Assembly: GCA_020052975.1 (NCBI GenBank)
Contig: JAGVOC010000456.1
Span: 1-27,506 of the forward strand
Length of the DNA stretch: 27,506 bases
Reading direction: 5' to 3'
Source of the DNA: Desulfobacterales bacterium
Lineage (GTDB): Bacteria; Desulfobacterota; Desulfobacteria; Desulfobacterales; RPRI01
This document shows, one piece after another, positions 24,385-27,506 of the stretch; within the stretch, counting starts at the first letter, position 1, and each line of letters begins with the position of its first letter. The position numbers and the translations under genes were made by a program. Below the pieces are notes generated by a model. That model had not been told where the DNA came from. It made no database searches and was given only the letters and a program-made list of their open reading frames with translations.

Positions 24385-25671
24385 ATGAACGATGTTAAAG
24401 ATACCAAACGGGAGCGTTTCTGTCAAATTATTGGAGAGATTTCCGGATCAGATGAGTACTTGGTCGTAGGCATTGATGTAGCAAAGGACAAGCATCACGC
24501 TTTTATGGGCACTGCCACCGGGAAAACTCTTTATCGCAGACTGGTATTTGAAAACAGCAGAAGTGGTTTTGTCGGGCTGCTTGAGCAGGTTGAGTTGATT
24601 CGGTCTCAGAACGGCTTGAAGAAGGTTGTTTTTGCTGTGGAGCCTACGGGCAATTATCACAAGCCTCTGAGCAGGTACCTGGTTGATAATGGCAATCATT
24701 TGGTTTTGGTCACCGGAAAAGCAGTTAAGAGCAATCGGGAGGTTCTTGACGGGCGGTGGGATAAGCACGACACCAAGGATGCGGCCAATGTTGCGGATCT
24801 GGCATCACGGGGTCGATGTCAGTATTATGACCGGCCTTTGGAGAAGATTATTGAGGTGCGGGATTTGCTGTCTTTGCGAAGGCGGTTGAAGAAAGACGAG
24901 CATGGAATCAGAGTGCGTATCCGGAACACCGTACTGGCAAAATACTTTCCGGAACTGGACAGGTTTTTCGATACCGGCAGAGGTGAAAGTTTATCTATCG
25001 TCAAATGGTGCCCAAATCCTGCTAAAATTGCCGGTATGCCGTTTGACGGTTTTTTCAGGATGGTAACACGACAACAGCGTGGAATCGCTCAAAAGGTTCG
25101 GCTGATGAAGATCCATGAGTTAGCTGGCGAGTCTATCGGATGTCCGATGGGAGAAGCGGCCGAGTTTGAGGCGAAACTTCTTGTAGATAAACTAGATCAG
25201 GTTCGTCAGGATCTCGGGGAGGTTGAAAAGCGAATTGAAGAGATAAGTGAAGGATTTGACGAATATCGTTATCTGCTGACGATACCTGGATTTGGTCCGT
25301 ATGTTTCTTCTGTTGTGTTATCTGCAATTGCCGATCCATGTAGATTTGGCAATGCCAGGCAGGTTTTGAAGTTATCCGGATATGATCTTTGCGCAGACAG
25401 GAGTGGGAAAAGCAGCGACAAAGCTGTGCCTGTGATATCCAAGAGAGGAAGCGGCGAGCTTCGGTATGCTTTGTACCAGGCAGTCCTGATAGCATCCGTG
25501 ATGAACAGATACTTTAAATCATATTTTACCGGATTACTTCAGGGAAGACAGAAGGAAAGAGGAATTCGGACCAAAATGAGAGTAAAGCTTGCGGCTAAGA
25601 TGCTTGTAATTGCCTGGGTTATGATGAAAAGAAAGGAGGTATTTGATCCGGATCGTTTGAATATAGGGTAG
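24385..25671 (+). CDS. IS110-family DEDD transposase (RNA-guided recombinase)
   Basis: The 428-residue protein has the RuvC-like DEDD domain: D31 (VVGIDVAKDK), E86 (VEPTGNYHKPL), D129 and D132 (KHDTKDAANVADL). A coiled region follows, then the Transposase_20 domain (LLTIPGFGPYVSSVVL and ALR-type end SKRGSGELRYALYQ). The SGKSS segment at 340-344 holds the likely catalytic serine. Enzymes of this family recombine DNA guided by a bridge RNA encoded in the element's own non-coding end. All four acidic residues are intact, so the enzyme may be active. The ATG follows AAAGGAGG, which a 10-bp upstream arm can mask. Confidence 0.93.
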   Translation: MNDVKDTKRERFCQIIGEISGSDEYLVVGIDVAKDKHHAFMGTATGKTLYRRLVFENSRSGFVGLLEQVELIRSQNGLKKVVFAVEPTGNYHKPLSRYLVDNGNHLVLVTGKAVKSNREVLDGRWDKHDTKDAANVADLASRGRCQYYDRPLEKIIEVRDLLSLRRRLKKDEHGIRVRIRNTVLAKYFPELDRFFDTGRGESLSIVKWCPNPAKIAGMPFDGFFRMVTRQQRGIAQKVRLMKIHELAGESIGCPMGEAAEFEAKLLVDKLDQVRQDLGEVEKRIEEISEGFDEYRYLLTIPGFGPYVSSVVLSAIADPCRFGNARQVLKLSGYDLCADRSGKSSDKAVPVISKRGSGELRYALYQAVLIASVMNRYFKSYFTGLLQGRQKERGIRTKMRVKLAAKMLVIAWVMMKRKEVFDPDRLNIG

Positions 25672-25685
25672 ACGAGTTGTTTTAA

Positions 25686-25840
25686 TTTCGGCAAGAGAGT
25701 CCGCGCACGAACGTTGAGGCATTGAGACCTCGGGAGGGACAATTCTGGACCTCTTACTGAACTTTAGAGTCTGAATAAGGGATGATAGGCGGCGCTGCAT
25801 AAGCAGAGCATGTCGAATAATGATAACGATCAGACGGATG
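25686..25840 (+). ncRNA. Candidate bridge RNA of the IS110-family element
   Basis: Two stem / internal loop / hairpin units can be drawn by eye. Unit 1 has an outer stem AAGAGaGTCC (25693-25702) with GGACCTCTT (25747-25755), a small hairpin GAGG/CCTC (25716-25731), GCACGAACGT (25705-25714) on the 5' side of the loop and GGGAC (25736-25740) on the 3' side. The first equals 9 of 10 bases of the left target flank, and the second is complementary to the right flank GTCCC. Unit 2 has an outer stem GTCTGA (25769-25774) with TCAGAC (25830-25835), a hairpin 25792-25809, GGATG (25780-25784) as at the element's right tip, and ATAAC (25823-25827) complementary to GTTAT at its left tip. This is the target-loop then donor-loop order of known bridge RNAs. 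Exact RNA ends are unknown. Confidence 0.72.
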
Positions 25841-25965
25841 AAGTTCGTACCAGTGAGAGAATTGCCGAAAAAGATGTTGAAAACCAATAGGAGAACTGTG
25901 CTCTTAAAAAGGCTGACTTTCTAACTTCTTCAATTAATGGGATAATCAAATTTGCTATTTTTTAA

Positions 25966-25971
25966 TTGACA
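25966..25971 (+). promoter_or_regulatory. Outward -35 box at the right end of the IS
   Basis: TTGACA points out of the right end. If the element circularises through the GT core, 15 bases of tip plus GT place TATATA of the left end (24246-24251) exactly 17 bases away, making a junction promoter that reads toward the transposase and the RNA. Confidence 0.6.
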
Positions 25972-25986
25972 AGGAGACTATAGGAT

Positions 25987-26030
25987 GTCCCCTAAGCTCT
26001 GCCCCTATGCACGCCCAGCACGATGTTCCC
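25987..26030 (+). repeat. REP-like sequences: right half of the IS target and copy C
   Basis: GTCCCCTAAGCTC (25987-25999) continues the REP interrupted by the IS. A further unit, TGCACGCCCAGCACGATGTT at 26008-26027, resembles copy B, so the site was a REP doublet before insertion. Confidence 0.7.
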
Positions 26031-26085
26031 CACACCACCCACAACAATGTAAAGATTTTAGCTCGCGGAATAATTTTTACCCTAC

Positions 26086-27177
26086 CTAACCGATACAACT
26101 TTGAAGTACCCGATAAAAGTTCCCACCCATATAGGCTGCGATTTCTCCACGCGAAAAGCCAACCTCTTGCATGGCACGTACCAGATGGACTAAATCGCGA
26201 ATGTCTCGGTAGCCATCGATTGAGTCAAAAGAAACCATGCCACCATCTGTTCCCAAACCCACATGGTCTATCCCCAATCGATTTTTCATCTCAAGATTTT
26301 CTCTGGCCCAATCTAAAAAAGTCATTCGACGCATATCACCCGCGTTATATTTTAAAGGCCAAGTGCAGACAACACCTCCTGTTTTAGCAACCGCTTCCAT
26401 ATCCTTCCACTGACGCAATCGAGTGGGCCTCAATAAGCCTTCAGGGCAAGGGCTCGTATGGGAATCCAATAAGGGCTTATGATTCCTTTCTGCTAATTCT
26501 GCAATCCTTTTCAGGGTTTCAGAGTGGGCATGGGCCACATCTACCACCATACCCAAACCAAACATCTGTTCCACCACTTCATTTCCAGCTTGGGTCAAAC
26601 CATTATTCATAGGGCCGGGATCTATGTTTTTATATCTTGCCATCGTATCTCCAAGTTCATTGTTTCGATCATGTATCACAGTAATCATCCTGACTCCAAA
26701 ATGATAGAATTCGTTTACTCTCTCAAGTTTACCCTTCAAAGGATCTCCTCCTTCAATGCTCAGAATGGCACCAGGAGATGAGTCAAGCTCCACGCTATCG
26801 GGCACATCAGAAGCTTTTAATACCAACTTGATCTTCCCTGCTTTCACATCGTGCTTCCACCATTCTAATTCGGCCATTGTATTCTGGTATTCAGAGCCTT
26901 GCTTTCGACCATTACTGATAAATACATGATCCCCTATAGCAGCAAAACAACTGGCTACCATTCCCAATTCTTTCATTGCTTTGATGGAGGAGGTGTTATA
27001 AGGATTACTGTAATTGTAAAAGTCAGGATGGGAATGAGCATCCATAAATCTTATTCCTTTTAGAAGAGCTTGATCCTCTTTAGTCAACCTCGGTGTCGAA
27101 GCACACGATAAAAGACTTCCTAAAGATAACGAGAAGCCACAATAAGCGGAATAAAGTAGAAATTGACGCCGATTCAT
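26086..27177 (-). CDS. Membrane dipeptidase-like (peptidase M19) lipoprotein with Tat-type signal
   Basis: The 363-residue protein begins MNRRQFLLY, a twin-arginine motif, followed by a hydrophobic stretch ending in the lipobox LLSC (Cys25). It is probably a Tat-exported lipoprotein. The body has the renal dipeptidase/M19 order: DAHSHPD (H48, H50), SIEGG, MVVDVAHAHSE, LLDSHTSP, GIDHVGLGTDGG and the final MGGNFYRVL. M19 enzymes are zinc dipeptidases of a TIM-barrel amidohydrolase type. Canonical members have HxD at the first site; here it is HxH, so metal binding or substrate may differ. AAGGAAGT precedes the ATG. The gene stands alone, facing the IS, and no terminator is clear. Confidence 0.85.
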   Translation of the reverse strand: MNRRQFLLYSAYCGFSLSLGSLLSCASTPRLTKEDQALLKGIRFMDAHSHPDFYNYSNPYNTSSIKAMKELGMVASCFAAIGDHVFISNGRKQGSEYQNTMAELEWWKHDVKAGKIKLVLKASDVPDSVELDSSPGAILSIEGGDPLKGKLERVNEFYHFGVRMITVIHDRNNELGDTMARYKNIDPGPMNNGLTQAGNEVVEQMFGLGMVVDVAHAHSETLKRIAELAERNHKPLLDSHTSPCPEGLLRPTRLRQWKDMEAVAKTGGVVCTWPLKYNAGDMRRMTFLDWARENLEMKNRLGIDHVGLGTDGGMVSFDSIDGYRDIRDLVHLVRAMQEVGFSRGEIAAYMGGNFYRVLQSCIG

Positions 27178-27231
27178 ATGACTTCCTTTCTTACGAGTTA
27201 TAGCTAAAAGTTATGTTTAGAGGATTAGGTG

Positions 27232-27390
27232 ATGTGTCATCCAGGCGATTTTTACCGACAATTGTCCGGCACTTTGACCATTCAGTTAATCGAAAACAGT
27301 CTTGAGCCGGAATCGGTAACTATGCCTTGTTCCATCAGAGCATCTATTCGTGATTTTCTTGGTATGAACCCCGAAAAACATATTTCCTAA
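27232..27390 (+). CDS. Small open frame of 52 codons, unrecognised
   Basis: ATG at 27232 follows AGGATTAGGTG, an acceptable ribosome site, and runs to TAA at 27388-27390. The product starts MCHPGDFYRQLSGTLTIQ and ends with FLGMNPEKHIS. It has no signal peptide, and I know no family for it. It could be a gene fragment or chance. The remaining bases to the window end hold an imperfect GCAGC/GCTGC hairpin (about 27425-27450) and nothing else clear. Confidence 0.3.
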   Translation: MCHPGDFYRQLSGTLTIQLIENSLEPESVTMPCSIRASIRDFLGMNPEKHIS

Positions 27391-27506
27391 TATTAATCAA
27401 GTTTAATAGTTTAATCACAAGAATTCCTCGCAGCTCTGCTGCGGGGTGAAAAACGAGGAAGGGGTTAGTTTGGAAGGGGAAACGACGTGTCCCCTCCCAA
27501 TACAAA

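Larger units (their letters stand above)
24246..25986 (+). mobile_element. IS110-family insertion sequence (about 1741 bp, GT core at both ends)
   Basis: The ends are inferred by joining the flanks. Left ...CACGAACGT and right GTCCCCTAAGCTC together rebuild REP copy A, with GT shared by both junctions as the 2-base core. The element holds one transposase gene, a 139-base left non-coding end and a 315-base right non-coding end. It has no long terminal inverted repeats or target duplication beyond the core, as expected for IS110. The long tail with the RNA candidate downstream of the transposase resembles the IS1111 layout. Confidence 0.8.

Overview
This window is a bacterial chromosome segment of mixed composition. 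The gene content suggests a Desulfobacterota-like (former Deltaproteobacteria) anaerobe: a GTP-type PEP carboxykinase variant, a DUF6178-like protein, a PEP-CTERM exported protein, DUF4398/OmpA lipoproteins, a RAYT-type transposase and foldback repeats. The taxonomic call is an inference; no rRNA or tRNA marker is present.

Layout. (1) 2-1312: 3' part of a NorD-like VWA protein cut by the window edge. (2) 1404-9727: a tightly coupled type I restriction-modification operon, hsdM - DUF1016 nuclease - 23-codon PIN-domain remnant - ASCH protein - hsdS - four-helix-bundle protein - hsdR, with 4-base or TAATG overlaps at most junctions. (3) 9854-12571: EamA exporter, PrmA-like methyltransferase and a convergent MthK-like K+ channel. 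(4) 12987-16926: rdgB, pckG and an AmpG-like MFS transporter in one run. (5) 17220-20845: a DUF6178-like gene, a RAYT tail fragment, a PEP-CTERM protein with a lectin-like body, a decayed second copy of the DUF6178 3' end, and an orphan YgiT-like antitoxin. MITE-like foldback elements lie at 12634-12754 and 17017-17197. (6) 21150-22760: two DUF4398 lipoproteins on the minus strand, one with a tandem-repeat coiled coil and an OmpA domain. (7) 23173-26030: a RAYT transposase with one frameshift, flanked by inverted REP-like sequences, one of which is split by an IS110-family element. (8) 26086-27177: a Tat/lipoprotein M19-like dipeptidase.

The most interesting object is the IS110-family element (24246-25986). 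The two flanks join to rebuild a REP sequence that is present intact 1 kb away, which fixes the ends with a 2-base GT core. The 315-base non-coding tail folds by eye into two consecutive stem / internal loop / hairpin units. The first carries GCACGAACGT, matching the left target flank, on its 5' side, and GGGAC, complementary to the right flank GTCCC, on its 3' side. This is the layout known for bridge RNA target loops. The second has shorter matches to the element's own two ends, as a donor loop should. Joining the ends in silico gives TTGACA-17 bp-TATATA, the expected circle-junction promoter. The transposase Shine-Dalgarno can also be sequestered by a 10-bp upstream arm.

A second notable point is that the RAYT frameshift sits in a perfect 12-bp-arm palindrome, as if a quasipalindrome had been corrected by template switching. 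The restriction operon also shows remodelling: a deleted PIN gene, AT-rich HsdS recognition domains in a GC-richer frame, and the same 9-bp repeat inserted in two adjacent genes.
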